In this document: one piece after another, positions 17,977-26,980 of the stretch
How positions within the stretch are numbered: position 1 is the first letter of the stretch
How the letters are laid out: every line of letters starts with the position of its first letter
Position numbers and translations under genes: made by a program
The notes under the pieces: generated by a model
The model's input: only the letters and a program-made list of their open reading frames with translations
Database searches by the model: none
What the model was told of the DNA's origin: nothing
DNA from: Lachnospiraceae bacterium
GTDB lineage: Bacteria > Bacillota > Clostridia > Lachnospirales > Lachnospiraceae
Direction: 5' to 3'
Assembly: GCA_015057005.1 (NCBI GenBank)
Contig: SVFF01000002.1
Span: forward strand, 62,001 to 126,000
DNA length: 64,000 nt

Positions 17977-18849
17977 TTATAATAATTGCGCTGCAATCCG
18001 GATGCCTTCCGGAGTCTGTGCCAGGCCACCCAAAGCAGTCTCACGCAGGGAACTGTCCATCTTATCTCCCACTTCCTTCATGGCATCAATGACCTGATCA
18101 GGTGGAATTCTGCTGAAAATGCCGGCCATGGTCATATCAGCACAGGACATGGCATTGACGGTGCCGATTACGTTTCTCTTTACACAGGGGACTTCTACCA
18201 GACCTGCTACGGGATCGCACACAAGACCAAGAAGGTTTTTCATAGCCATTGCAGCAGCGTTGACGATCATCTTGCAGTCTCCGCCCTGAAGATATACTAA
18301 AGCACCTGCCGCCATGGAACTGGCAGAGCCAATTTCGGCCTGACAGCCGCCGGCAGCGCCGCTGATAGAGGAGCGGTGTGCAATGATCTGGCCGATACCG
18401 GCTGCAACGTACATGGCTTTTAACATTTTATCGCTTTCGGGACAACGACGCTTAAAATAAGGGACCAAAACTGCAGGAAGCACACCACATGCACCTGCGG
18501 TGGGAGCTGCTACAATACGCTTCATACAGGCATTGGACTCGCCCATCTGGAGAGCGCCTGCAATACATTCATCTACAAAACTTCCGCAGAGAGAATCTGC
18601 ACCGTGATTGGCCTGATAATCTGCCATTTTCTGACCATCACCACCCACAAGGCCACTTTGTGATTTGAGATCGCCTTCGTAACTTTCAGCAGAGTTTAAC
18701 ATTGCCTCCCAGGTGCGCTGCATCTGATGCATGCTTTCCTCAATTGTCACATTTCGCTCTGCAATATCCTCTTCCAGGATCACTTGCCAGAATTCTTTGT
18801 TTTCAGAGGTACAAACATTTATGATTTCTTCAAAAGACTGATAAGACAT
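17977..18849 (-). CDS. sdaAA: L-serine dehydratase alpha subunit, iron-sulfur dependent
   Basis: A 290-residue alpha subunit of the oxygen-sensitive [4Fe-4S] L-serine dehydratase, which turns L-serine into pyruvate and ammonia. Cluster cysteines lie in APTAGACGVLPAVL, CDPVAG and VEVPCVKRN; SISGAAGGCQAEIGSASSMAAG is the Gly-rich active-site segment. The beta subunit gene is 12 bases upstream. The two-subunit form is typical of Clostridia and Bacillus. Confidence 0.96.
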   Translation of the reverse strand: MSYQSFEEIINVCTSENKEFWQVILEEDIAERNVTIEESMHQMQRTWEAMLNSAESYEGDLKSQSGLVGGDGQKMADYQANHGADSLCGSFVDECIAGALQMGESNACMKRIVAAPTAGACGVLPAVLVPYFKRRCPESDKMLKAMYVAAGIGQIIAHRSSISGAAGGCQAEIGSASSMAAGALVYLQGGDCKMIVNAAAMAMKNLLGLVCDPVAGLVEVPCVKRNVIGTVNAMSCADMTMAGIFSRIPPDQVIDAMKEVGDKMDSSLRETALGGLAQTPEGIRIAAQLL

Positions 18850-18861
18850 AGTCGATTCCTC

Positions 18862-19527
18862 CTATTCTTTCTCAATGCCCAGGTATATTACCTGAAGTAC
18901 GCCGTCCAGATTCTGGAGTTCCCGTACAGAGCTTTCCCAGATTTCTTCATCTGTCTCAAGTACCATCATGGCATAGCCGCCCCGCTTATCACGACAAAGC
19001 TGCATTGTAGCAATATTTACGGATTTCCAGAACAAAATGGAGGTTACTTTTGCTACAGAACCGGGGGTGTCCAGGTTTTGAATGACCAAAGTATTGCGTT
19101 CACCGGAAAAATTGACTTCCATACCGTTCAGTTTCTGGATCAGTACTCTTCCGCCGCCGATGGACACACCCTGAACCTCCATCTCTTTGCCGCTTTCTCC
19201 TACCAGCTTCAGTACTGCTGTGTTGGGATGGGCATCCCTGAGATTCACTGTGCCGAAAGAAAAGGCAAGTCCGCTTTCTTTGGCTAATTCAAAACTGTGA
19301 GGTATGCGGATATCATCAGGCTTCATACCGAGCAGACCGGCAATCAAAGCTCTGTCGGTACCATGGCCAACTCCGGTGGTGGCAAAGGAACCGTGCAGCA
19401 AAATCTCCACCTTTACAGGAGTCTCCTGCAGCAGTTTTCTGGCAATATAACCGATACGTACCGCACCGGCGGTGTGGGAACTACTGGGGCCAACCATTAC
19501 GGGGCCTAAAATGTCGAATAAATTCAT
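18862..19527 (-). CDS. sdaAB: L-serine dehydratase beta subunit
   Basis: A 221-residue beta subunit. Residues 1-130 form the SDH beta domain (NLFDILGPVMVGPSSSHTAG, GSFATTGVGHGTDRAL) that completes the active site, and a C-terminal ACT domain (about 145-221, NTLVIQNLDTPGSVAKVTS) probably senses serine. The ATG at 19527 is chosen: GAGGTG lies upstream and the family begins MNLFDI. It is cotranscribed with sdaAA. Confidence 0.95.
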   Translation of the reverse strand: MNLFDILGPVMVGPSSSHTAGAVRIGYIARKLLQETPVKVEILLHGSFATTGVGHGTDRALIAGLLGMKPDDIRIPHSFELAKESGLAFSFGTVNLRDAHPNTAVLKLVGESGKEMEVQGVSIGGGRVLIQKLNGMEVNFSGERNTLVIQNLDTPGSVAKVTSILFWKSVNIATMQLCRDKRGGYAMMVLETDEEIWESSVRELQNLDGVLQVIYLGIEKE

Positions 19528-19598
19528 ATGCACACCTCGCAATCATTTTATTTTGCTTTTGTAAAAAACCTAAAAAACATGTTTGAAATAAATTTAAC

Positions 19599-20507
19599 TT
19601 ACAAGATATCAAGCAGATGCTGGAAATATTCCGGTAAGGGAGCATCTGCTTCCACATATTCACCCGTAGAAGGATGCTTGAAACCTAAAATCTTGGCATG
19701 AAGTGTCTGCCCCTGTAATTTAAAGGGGGATTTGCGGTTGCTGTATACCTCATCTCCAAGAAGCGGATGTCCGATACTGGCCATATGCACGCGGATCTGA
19801 TGGGTACGCCCCGTCTCCAACACACATTCAATATAAGTGTATCCTGAGAAACGCTTAAGGACACGGAAATGAGTGACTGCTTCCTTGCCGTTTTTGACGT
19901 TGATCGCCATTTTTTTGCGCTCAACCGGGTGTCTGCCGATGGGCTGGTCGATGGTCCCCTCATCTTCCTTTAAGACACCATAACAGATGGCATGATACCG
20001 GCGGTTGATGGAATGCTCTTTCAACTGTTGGGCAATACTGTTGTGGGCTTTGTCATTTTTGCAGACAATAATGGAACCAGTGGTATCCATGTCAATGCGG
20101 TGTACAATGCCGGGACGCATGACACCATTGATGCCGGACAAATCCTTACCGCAGTGATGCATCAGTGCATTTACCAGTGTGCCGCTGTAATGTCCTGCGG
20201 CCGGATGAACCACCATCCCTTTTGGTTTGTTGACTACGATGACATCCTTGTCCTCGTAGAGCACATCTAAGGGAATATTTTCCGGCTCAATATCAGGCTC
20301 CACTGATTCGGGCAGTTCAAAGGTCACTTCATCGTCCGTCTTTACCCGGTAACTGCCTTTTACAGGTTTCCCGTTTACGGACACCTTCTCTTCTTTTATC
20401 ATTTTCTGGATAAAAGAGCGGGACAAAGAATCAATCAGCATGCTGATGCACTTATCAATACGCTCTTCTTCCAATTCTTCACTGATCTGAAAGGAAAAAT
20501 GTTCCAT
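19599..20507 (-). CDS. rluD: 23S rRNA pseudouridine synthase, RluD family
   Basis: A 302-residue RluA-family pseudouridine synthase. An S4 RNA-binding domain (about 13-72) is followed by the catalytic domain with GIVHRIDMDTTG, in which Asp139 is the catalytic residue, then HQIRVHMASIGHPLLGDEVY and a C-terminal LHAKILGFKHP strand. It probably modifies the helix 69 region of 23S rRNA, as RluD does, but RluA-family members are hard to tell apart by eye. It starts eight bases after lspA, the common Gram-positive pairing. Confidence 0.9.
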   Translation of the reverse strand: MEHFSFQISEELEEERIDKCISMLIDSLSRSFIQKMIKEEKVSVNGKPVKGSYRVKTDDEVTFELPESVEPDIEPENIPLDVLYEDKDVIVVNKPKGMVVHPAAGHYSGTLVNALMHHCGKDLSGINGVMRPGIVHRIDMDTTGSIIVCKNDKAHNSIAQQLKEHSINRRYHAICYGVLKEDEGTIDQPIGRHPVERKKMAINVKNGKEAVTHFRVLKRFSGYTYIECVLETGRTHQIRVHMASIGHPLLGDEVYSNRKSPFKLQGQTLHAKILGFKHPSTGEYVEADAPLPEYFQHLLDIL

Positions 20508-20515
20508 GCTTGCCT

Positions 20516-21049
20516 CTATTTTGCCTGTTTTTTCTTCTTAAAACTTAAAAAATCCAAATCGTCTTCCTTGTAATAGAACAGAAAAAGAAGGAACAGACCT
20601 ATGGTGCCCACCACTACAAAAATATCTGCCACATTAAAGATCGGATAATTGATCAGAATAAAAGAAATAAAATCCACAACATAGTCGAAACGCAGACGGT
20701 CGATCAGATTACCAATGCCTCCGGCCACAATGGCAGTAAGGGCAATGTGCAGGATACCATATTTCTTATGCTCCGGAAGGCGCAGCAACACAAAAGTCAA
20801 AATTGCCATGAACAGACAGCTTACTACTACCAAAAAAATCTTCTGGTTCTGAAACATACCAAAAGCAGAGCCTCTGTTTTCCAGATATTGAAGCTCAAGG
20901 ACGCCGTCTATCAAAACAAAGGCTTTTTGGCCTTTTAATCTGGCAATAGCCAGATATTTTGTAAATTGATCCAGGAACAGAAAGGCTGCCAGGATCAATG
21001 CGTCAATTATAAGCATAACGCTTTTTTTTATTTCGTTCGGCTTATTCAT
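20516..21049 (-). CDS. lspA: Lipoprotein signal peptidase LspA
   Basis: A 177-residue four-helix membrane protease that removes lipoprotein signal peptides after lipid attachment. The two catalytic aspartates are in GGIGNLIDRL and FNVADIFVV; NRGSAFG is the third conserved block. The ATG at 21049 is chosen because GAAGAGGA lies upstream and it overlaps the aroB stop by eight bases. The lipoproteins in this window (livK product, dacF product) would be substrates. Confidence 0.95.
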   Translation of the reverse strand: MNKPNEIKKSVMLIIDALILAAFLFLDQFTKYLAIARLKGQKAFVLIDGVLELQYLENRGSAFGMFQNQKIFLVVVSCLFMAILTFVLLRLPEHKKYGILHIALTAIVAGGIGNLIDRLRFDYVVDFISFILINYPIFNVADIFVVVGTIGLFLLFLFYYKEDDLDFLSFKKKKQAK

Positions 21050-22151
21050 AGGCATCCTCTTCGCTGAAGTAGATTTCATTTACAGCAGCAAGCATTTCTT
21101 CTTCTGTAACGGTGCGGTCAATTACAGCCTTGCCGATTTTTTTAAGAAGGACAAACTTGATGGTATTGCCTTCCATTTTTTTGTCGGACTTAGTAAGGGC
21201 AACAATTTCTGCAGGATCAATATTGTCAACGGTGATTGGCAGGTAGAAAGGCACAAACATATCACGGATTTCATAATATTCATCCATGGAAAGCAGTTCC
21301 TTTTTCCAGGAAATATATGCAGCAGCAACAATTCCAAGAGCTACGCACTCGCCGTGAAGCAATTCAAAGTTCTTTGCTTTTTCGATGGCATGTCCGATAG
21401 TGTGCCCCAGATTCAGCAGTGCTCTGTCACCCTGCTCTGTGGGATCTTTTTCTACGATCATCTTCTTAACTGTACAGCTGCGTACCAGCATCTCTTCCAC
21501 TATATTCAGATCGCGCTCGCAGATCTCATACATATTTTCAAGGAGCCATTCATAAAAGATAGCATCTCTGATCAGGCCGTGCTTCATAATCTCAGCAAAG
21601 CCTGCATAATACTGTCTTTCATCCAATGTCTGAAGAGTGCTCAAGTTCATATATACCAGACGGGGCATTTTGAATGCACCCACCATGTTTTTGTATCCAT
21701 CAAAGTCCACACCGGTCTTGCCGCCGATAGAACTGTCCGCCTGTGCAAGCAATGTGGTGGGAATCTGAATAAAATCAATGCCGCGCAGGAAAGTAGCTGC
21801 TGCAAAGCCGGTCAGATCGCCTACTACACCGCCGCCCAATGCCACCAGCATGTCCTTGCGGTCGAATTTCTCTTCGATCAGAAACTGATAGAGCTTCTTT
21901 ACAGTGTCCAGATTCTTATTCTCCTCACCATTTTCAAATACAAATTTTACTGTCTTTGCACAGCTTCTCTGAATAAGACTTAATACTGCTTCACCATAGA
22001 TGGAATCAACTTTGGAATCAGTCACAATACACAGTTTTTTCTCTGCTGTTTCCAACAGAGCCAATTCTTCCTGCAGACTCTCAAAATTGGGAGCAAATAC
22101 AATATCATAGCAGGGTTTTCTATTCATCATTACCTGTAATCTCTGGGACAT
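21042..22151 (-). CDS. aroB: 3-dehydroquinate synthase AroB
   Basis: A 369-residue AroB, second enzyme of the shikimate pathway, converting DAHP to 3-dehydroquinate with NAD and zinc. The NAD-binding Gly-rich segment GGGVVGDLTGFAAATFLRG and the IPTTLLAQADSSIGGKTGVD block are clear, as are the metal ligands in NLGHTIGHAIE and LLHGECVALG. It heads aroB-lspA-rluD, an odd mix of amino-acid and membrane genes seen in some clostridia. A terminator separates it from sepF. Confidence 0.96.
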   Translation of the reverse strand: MSQRLQVMMNRKPCYDIVFAPNFESLQEELALLETAEKKLCIVTDSKVDSIYGEAVLSLIQRSCAKTVKFVFENGEENKNLDTVKKLYQFLIEEKFDRKDMLVALGGGVVGDLTGFAAATFLRGIDFIQIPTTLLAQADSSIGGKTGVDFDGYKNMVGAFKMPRLVYMNLSTLQTLDERQYYAGFAEIMKHGLIRDAIFYEWLLENMYEICERDLNIVEEMLVRSCTVKKMIVEKDPTEQGDRALLNLGHTIGHAIEKAKNFELLHGECVALGIVAAAYISWKKELLSMDEYYEIRDMFVPFYLPITVDNIDPAEIVALTKSDKKMEGNTIKFVLLKKIGKAVIDRTVTEEEMLAAVNEIYFSEEDAYE

Positions 22152-22183
22152 GGTGTCGTAATCTCCTTAAGCAATCATTTATG

Positions 22184-22221
22184 AAAAAAACTTCCCACAG
22201 AATAGAAACGGGAAGTTTTTT
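22184..22221 (-). terminator. Terminator after sepF
   Basis: The minus strand reads AAAAACTTCCC, a 13-base loop, GGGAAGTTTTTTT, six bases after the sepF stop. Confidence 0.92.
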
Positions 22222-22226
22222 AAACT

Positions 22227-22763
22227 TTATAATCCGTTATTGAGCGGCATTTCAAAGGTACCGCCGCCGAAAATATCCTGAAAATCACCTGAAATATCAA
22301 CACTGGAAGGAGTGATGATAAAAATATAATGTGATATCTTCTGAAGATTGCCGCCAATAGCGAAACAGGAACCGGAGGTGAAATCAATAATTCTCTGTGC
22401 CACATCCACATCAAGACCTTCCAGATTCAAAACAACGGTTCTGTTAGAAAGAAGGGTCTCTGTAATCTCTCTGGCATCTTCTACAGAAGTGGGTTTGATC
22501 ACACACACTTCCATGCCGCTGCCGGGCATCTTTCTGGTAACGGTCTGTCGGATAGGAGTTACCTTAGGCTGGGGAACTACTCTCTTGGGAGCTTTCTCCT
22601 CATATTCTGCCTCTTCGCGTACAGCCTTTGCGGGCTTTGAAACAAGCTTCTTGGGAGCTGCTTCCACTTCCTCCTCATCATCCAGATAATCATCATCTAA
22701 ATAATCATTTTCATCTTCATCATTTAACTTCATGTAATTTAAGAATTTATCCATTACACCCAT
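22227..22763 (-). CDS. sepF: Cell division protein SepF
   Basis: A 178-residue SepF, an FtsZ-binding protein that tethers the Z-ring to the membrane and bundles filaments. A short N-terminal amphipathic segment (GVMDKFLNYMKL) is followed by a very acidic linker (DEDENDYLDDDYLDDEEE) and the C-terminal domain with VLNLEGLDVDVAQRIIDFTSGSCFAIGG. The ATG at 22763 fits GGAG nine to ten bases upstream better than the TTG at 22769. It follows yggS, as in other Firmicutes. Confidence 0.93.
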   Translation of the reverse strand: MGVMDKFLNYMKLNDEDENDYLDDDYLDDEEEVEAAPKKLVSKPAKAVREEAEYEEKAPKRVVPQPKVTPIRQTVTRKMPGSGMEVCVIKPTSVEDAREITETLLSNRTVVLNLEGLDVDVAQRIIDFTSGSCFAIGGNLQKISHYIFIITPSSVDISGDFQDIFGGGTFEMPLNNGL

Positions 22764-22790
22764 TTTCAATATCTCCTTTACACAGCGAAA

Positions 22791-23504
22791 TTAATCTTTA
22801 TTGTAATTGCGTTCACCGAATATTCCGGTACCGACTCTCACACAGGATGCGCCCTCTTCTACTGCAACTACATAATCGCCAGTCATTCCCATAGAAAGTA
22901 CATTCATAGAAATATTATCAATGTTTTTGGCAGCTATGTCAACAGACAATTGCTTTAATTTACGAAAATATTCTCGATTTTCCTCAGCATCCTCCACAAA
23001 TGGAGCGATTGTCATAAGTCCCCGTACGTGAATACCGGGCAGTTTTGAAATCTCCTCCACAAGCAATACTGCATCCGCAGAAAATGTGCCGAATTTACTT
23101 TCTTCCTGAGCAACATTGACTTCTACCAGGATATCCACTTCCACATTTTTTTTTATTGCCTGAGAGCTGATCTCCTCTGCCAGACGCAAACTATCTACAC
23201 TGTGGATCATGCTCACCTTATCAATAATATACTTTACCTTATTGCGCTGCAAATGACCGATCATATGCCAGCGTACATCCGAAGGTAATTGCGGAATCTT
23301 ATCAACCAGCTCCTGAATATAATTTTCACCAAAATCCCGCACACCGGCTTCATAAGCTTCCAGCAACATTTCAACCGGCTTCGTCTTACTGACAGCGATT
23401 AAGGTGATATCCTCTCTATTTCTCCCAACGGCTTTACAAGCGTTTTCAATGTTTTCATTTACCGCTATAATATTTTCTCTTATCGAAGAAATATTGTCAT
23501 TCAT
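22791..23504 (-). CDS. yggS: YggS/YlmE-family PLP homeostasis protein
   Basis: A 237-residue PLP-binding barrel protein of the COG0325 family, involved in pyridoxal phosphate homeostasis. The PLP Lys is in LIAVSKTKPVE; other blocks are DFGENYIQEL, WHMIGHLQRNK, SVDSL and SMGMTGDY with RVGTGIFGER at the end. Start choice is uncertain: the family start MNDNISSIREN at 23504 is used, but the frame is open to an ATG that overlaps the upstream stop (ATGAATAG) and neither has an ideal ribosome-binding site. It sits between a HlyD-like gene and sepF. Confidence 0.93.
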   Translation of the reverse strand: MNDNISSIRENIIAVNENIENACKAVGRNREDITLIAVSKTKPVEMLLEAYEAGVRDFGENYIQELVDKIPQLPSDVRWHMIGHLQRNKVKYIIDKVSMIHSVDSLRLAEEISSQAIKKNVEVDILVEVNVAQEESKFGTFSADAVLLVEEISKLPGIHVRGLMTIAPFVEDAEENREYFRKLKQLSVDIAAKNIDNISMNVLSMGMTGDYVVAVEEGASCVRVGTGIFGERNYNKD

Positions 23505-23538
23505 TATCAAATTTTTTTCACTCCCTCGCGCGCCCACT

Positions 23539-24927
23539 CTATTCATTAATAAACTGGTCATCGATTACGGAATCTGCCTCTAACACAATATAATCATATA
23601 CATTTAATCCATACCGTGTATTAGCCTTTACAATAGCATACTCATCATTCTGATACAGAATCATGATCTCCTTAAAATCAGCATATCCCTTGTTCATATT
23701 ATATACACCAATCAGGGAAGCCCGCTTGCTGACAGTATAAGTCTCCTGGCTGTCCGGCTTGTGAAGGATATCGCCGGCATTCAGAATGGAAGCATCTAAA
23801 TAATACACTTTTTCTTCCGAATCATAACTATATACATCCGTCTCGATAATTTCGCTGGAAATGGTGCCGTCTTCCAGATAACACTGTCTGATAACACATT
23901 CGCTTCCATTTTCGCCGCTTGTGATCACAAAATCTTCATCGATCAGGAAAAATTCCTTCTCTACAATAGAAGAATTGGGAATTTTCAATCCTACCTCGTC
24001 ATTGAGAATCAATTCAATATCTAAATAACGGTCCGAAGTAAATGTTACCATGGAATTATTAAATTTCAGCTGAAGATAAGTTTTACCGTCAATTCCGGGA
24101 AGGATAAACACCTGTCCCCAGGATTCATATTGATTCTTAAGGAAGCGAACCTTTATGTATCCTTCCTCTAAAAGCTCCTGGGCTCTGTCTGCTTCAACGG
24201 GAATTACAATACTCCAATTCTCATCTGTGGAAAGCTTGTAAACCGGATCCTGTACAGCCACCAATTCGGTTCCCATCAATTGGTTTTTTTGATAATTAGT
24301 TTCATCAAATATAGCTTCGGTTATGCCATCTGCTGTCAAAGTCTCATAACCATCTACCCAATAAGAAACGATTCCGGACAAGGGGGATGTGCACAAATTT
24401 ACATTGCCGGAAGTGATGGAACCTACGCTATCCAGCATGTTGCTGTTGGAAAGCTTTAAAACAGTATTTTTCAAAGAATACTTAAAATCATATACGGAAT
24501 CGAAATTAGTACTTTCAAAACAATGCATGAAATTTACAATTTCACTGCGGAATTCAGCCAGTTCTTTGGGGTTCAGGGCATTTTCGCCCAGATTGCTGTT
24601 ATCCAGATTCTGATTTAACTGTCCTGTCTCATCTATGATATAAACCAAGTCATCCTTGGCAACTTTTTCACCTTCACGTGCATAATAATTGATATATCCG
24701 GCATGATCCGAATAGACGGTTGTTTCTTCGCGAAGCGCAATGCCCCGATAAATATTACTACTGGCCAAAGAGCCTTCTTTTACTTCGTATCTTACAATGG
24801 GGCTGGACTGAAAATACATTACAACGCAGACCACCACATAAATAAATACGGTACTGAAGATGATCATTCCGATATTAATATTGAGAGGTTTTCTGTATTT
24901 TTTTACTTTTTGCTTATTTTTAGCCAA
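23539..24927 (-). CDS. HlyD-like membrane-anchored protein of the sepF operon
   Basis: A 462-residue protein with a basic cytoplasmic tip (AKNKQKVKKYRK), one membrane helix (about 20-42) and a large extracytoplasmic region. Near residue 55-90 it has a lipoyl/HlyD-like half (YRGIALREETTVYSDHAGYINYYAREGEKVAKDD) and a matching half at about 180-190 (SPLSGIVSYWVDG). It is therefore HlyD-like, but no ABC or RND partner is adjacent. It precedes yggS and sepF with overlapping frames, so a role near the division site is an inference. Coiled-coil content appears low for a classic adaptor. Confidence 0.7.
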   Translation of the reverse strand: MAKNKQKVKKYRKPLNINIGMIIFSTVFIYVVVCVVMYFQSSPIVRYEVKEGSLASSNIYRGIALREETTVYSDHAGYINYYAREGEKVAKDDLVYIIDETGQLNQNLDNSNLGENALNPKELAEFRSEIVNFMHCFESTNFDSVYDFKYSLKNTVLKLSNSNMLDSVGSITSGNVNLCTSPLSGIVSYWVDGYETLTADGITEAIFDETNYQKNQLMGTELVAVQDPVYKLSTDENWSIVIPVEADRAQELLEEGYIKVRFLKNQYESWGQVFILPGIDGKTYLQLKFNNSMVTFTSDRYLDIELILNDEVGLKIPNSSIVEKEFFLIDEDFVITSGENGSECVIRQCYLEDGTISSEIIETDVYSYDSEEKVYYLDASILNAGDILHKPDSQETYTVSKRASLIGVYNMNKGYADFKEIMILYQNDEYAIVKANTRYGLNVYDYIVLEADSVIDDQFINE

Positions 24928-24973
24928 AACATCTGCCTCCGGTCATCTTACTCAAAATGATTTGTTTTTTCAC

Positions 24974-25016
24974 ACTTATGAAAAGCCTCGGCTAGCATCC
25001 GAGGCTTCTCATAGGT
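24974..25016 (-). terminator. Long hairpin after the small P-loop gene
   Basis: A 9-base perfect core (AAGCCTCGG 24983-24991 with CCGAGGCTT 24999-25007) extends outward with one mismatch and one G-T pair to 24974 and 25016. On the minus strand only TTTTC follows the core, so it is either a weak terminator or a stabilising 3' structure. Confidence 0.6.
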
Positions 25017-25042
25017 AAGTATATTATTTGATTTCAAACAAA

Positions 25043-25462
25043 TTAAAGGGAAATAACAATATTCTTCTTTACGGACTCAGGAAGTTCTGTTTCATCCTTG
25101 GAAACACTGAGAATAAAATCAACGCCGAACTGAGTGCTGATCTTTTCCAGCTTTTCAACGGTTGCAGCGATGTCGCCATCTTCTAATGCTGCGATCTTTA
25201 AGAAGCTGTCAAAGTACATCTGCTGAAGGTCGTGATCCTGAGAGATGATACCGCAAATAAAGCCGATGAAGCTGCTTGCGTTCTCAAGATTGAACTCAGA
25301 AACATCGATTAAACGGATCTTGTTGTTTAATTCGTACATATGCTTGGTGCTCTTGTCAAGATATACGATGTTACCTGCTACTTCCTTTATTTCACTATTT
25401 ACCTTATCAAGTAAATATTTAGTTTTTCCTTTTCCCTTATTACCTACGATCATTTGAACCAT
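25043..25462 (-). CDS. Small P-loop protein of unknown function
   Basis: A 139-residue protein with a clear Walker A motif near the start (VGNKGKGKTKYLL, residues 6-18), then IVYLDKSTKHMY, an LENASSFIGFICGIISQDHD helix and FILSVSKDETELPESVKKNIV at the end. The last block resembles the sensor/strand part of small P-loop NTPases. No obvious Walker B acid or partner domain is seen. I do not recognise its function; the length suggests a minimal NTPase-like fold. It is monocistronic, with its own promoter and 3' hairpin, next to the cell-wall cluster. Confidence 0.75.
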   Translation of the reverse strand: MVQMIVGNKGKGKTKYLLDKVNSEIKEVAGNIVYLDKSTKHMYELNNKIRLIDVSEFNLENASSFIGFICGIISQDHDLQQMYFDSFLKIAALEDGDIAATVEKLEKISTQFGVDFILSVSKDETELPESVKKNIVISL

Positions 25463-25511
25463 TGGCTTATCCTCCTATAGTAATTTTGTGAGTACAAAAA
25501 TGATTAATACT

Positions 25512-25540
25512 ATTATAATTTATATTCGTCCAAAAAACAA
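25512..25540 (-). promoter_or_regulatory. Promoter of the small P-loop gene
   Basis: On the minus strand -35 TTGTTT (25535-25540), a 17-base spacer and -10 TATAAT (25512-25517), about 50 bases upstream of the ATG. Confidence 0.6.
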
Positions 25541-25574
25541 CCTTTATTTATTGATTGTTTATTATTTGATTGCA

Positions 25575-26576
25575 CTAATTTATCTCATCTAATAAATCAA
25601 TCATTTCTTTATAGAGAATATCCCGCTCTTTTGAACTGAGGATTACGGAGATGTAAGGTGCACCTCCGGTATCTCTGGACAACAGAATGAGACAATTTCT
25701 TGCAGCATTGGTAGTGCCGGTCTTGCCGCCTACTACAGTAATATTTTCAGGAGGAGTATAATTGCCTCTCAGGAAAAGATTGCTGGTCTCAAAGGAAAGC
25801 TCCTTGGGCTTGCCGTCCTTATCGTAGTAGGTGGTCTGATAGTTGGCTGTATGAATGATCTCATTGAATATATCATATTTGATCGCTTCGTTAAAGATCA
25901 GATAGAGATCATATGCTGTGGTATAATGTCCTTCCTGGGTCAGACCGTGAGGATTTAAAAAATTACTGTTGGTGGCACCAAGACGCTTGGCCTCTTCGTT
26001 CATCATGTTGAGGAATTCGTCCACCGAACCGCCCACATTTTCTGCGATCAGCATCGCTACATCGTTGGCGGAATACATCAAAAGAATCCGCAGGGCCTGA
26101 TCCATAGTCATGGTGTCTCCGCTCTTTAAGCCGCAAAGCTGAGCACCTGATTCTGTGATGTTAACAGCGCTTGTAGCTGTCAGCACCGTATCCAGGGATG
26201 CATTTTTAATGGCGACTAAGGCTGTCAACACCTTGGTCAGGCTTGCCGGATGCATGCGCTCATGGGCGTTTTTGGAATAAATGACCTCTCTCTGGTTGAC
26301 ATCAAAGAGAACTGCGGCGATGGCTTCTGACATGTCCACATTTTCGTCATCTACCAAATCTTCCGTAACCACACAAAGGTCTGCTGCAAATGCTTCCACC
26401 TTGCCCGGATTTCGTCCGGAAACCACATCAAAACCGCTGATCTGGGAATCCGTGCTGTAAGGCATGGCATAGGAAAGCCTGCCACAGCCGGTCATGCCGA
26501 TCAGCATTGCAATGCTAAGTGTCAGCGACAATATGAAGTTGCGTTTTTGTTTCTTATTGTTACTTGTACATCTCAC
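25575..26576 (-). CDS. dacF: D-alanyl-D-alanine carboxypeptidase (DacF/PBP5-type lipoprotein)
   Basis: A 333-residue class A low-molecular-mass PBP that trims the terminal D-Ala of peptidoglycan stem peptides. Catalytic motifs: SxxK as SLTK (112-115), SxN as SAN in LLMYSANDVAM, and KTG in VVGGKTGTTNAA. A signal with lipobox-like MTGC (Cys31) suggests a lipoprotein. The start is GTG at 26576 and lies inside the end of mgsA. The usual C-terminal anchoring helix of PBP5 is absent, in line with the lipid anchor. Confidence 0.88.
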   Translation of the reverse strand: MRCTSNNKKQKRNFILSLTLSIAMLIGMTGCGRLSYAMPYSTDSQISGFDVVSGRNPGKVEAFAADLCVVTEDLVDDENVDMSEAIAAVLFDVNQREVIYSKNAHERMHPASLTKVLTALVAIKNASLDTVLTATSAVNITESGAQLCGLKSGDTMTMDQALRILLMYSANDVAMLIAENVGGSVDEFLNMMNEEAKRLGATNSNFLNPHGLTQEGHYTTAYDLYLIFNEAIKYDIFNEIIHTANYQTTYYDKDGKPKELSFETSNLFLRGNYTPPENITVVGGKTGTTNAARNCLILLSRDTGGAPYISVILSSKERDILYKEMIDLLDEIN

Positions 26577-26955
26577 GCCACTCTAAATCTCCTCTTTCTA
26601 AGGACTTGATCATCAGCTCTGCGCTGGCCAGATTGGTAGCCAGCGGAATATTGTGGGTGTCACAAAGCTTGACCACATTGTTTACATCCGGCTCATGCTT
26701 TTTGGAGGTCTGAGGGTCTCTTAAGAAAATCACCAGATCCATCTGATTGTGCTCGATCTGAGCGCCCATCTGCTGTTCTCCGCCCAAATGACCGGCAAGG
26801 AATTTGTGTACATTCAGATTAGTCACTTCCTCGATCAAACGGCCGGTGGTACCGGTAGCAAAAAGGTCATGCTTACTCAGAATACCTCTGTAGGCAATGC
26901 AGAAATTTTGCATCAGCTTTTTTTTGGCATCGTGTGCAATTAATGCTATATTCAT
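26560..26955 (-). CDS. mgsA: Methylglyoxal synthase MgsA
   Basis: A 131-residue MgsA, which converts dihydroxyacetone phosphate to methylglyoxal and phosphate. Phosphate- and substrate-binding residues are in IALIAHDAKK, FATGTTG, GGEQQMGA and FLRDP. The start at 26955 fits the family (MNIALIAHD), with AGAGG about 12 bases upstream; a second ATG four codons earlier overlaps this. It lies between rodA and dacF in the cell-wall operon. Confidence 0.95.
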   Translation of the reverse strand: MNIALIAHDAKKKLMQNFCIAYRGILSKHDLFATGTTGRLIEEVTNLNVHKFLAGHLGGEQQMGAQIEHNQMDLVIFLRDPQTSKKHEPDVNNVVKLCDTHNIPLATNLASAELMIKSLERGDLEWREMYK

Positions 26956-26980
26956 AAAAAAACCCATCCTCTCGTGTTCA

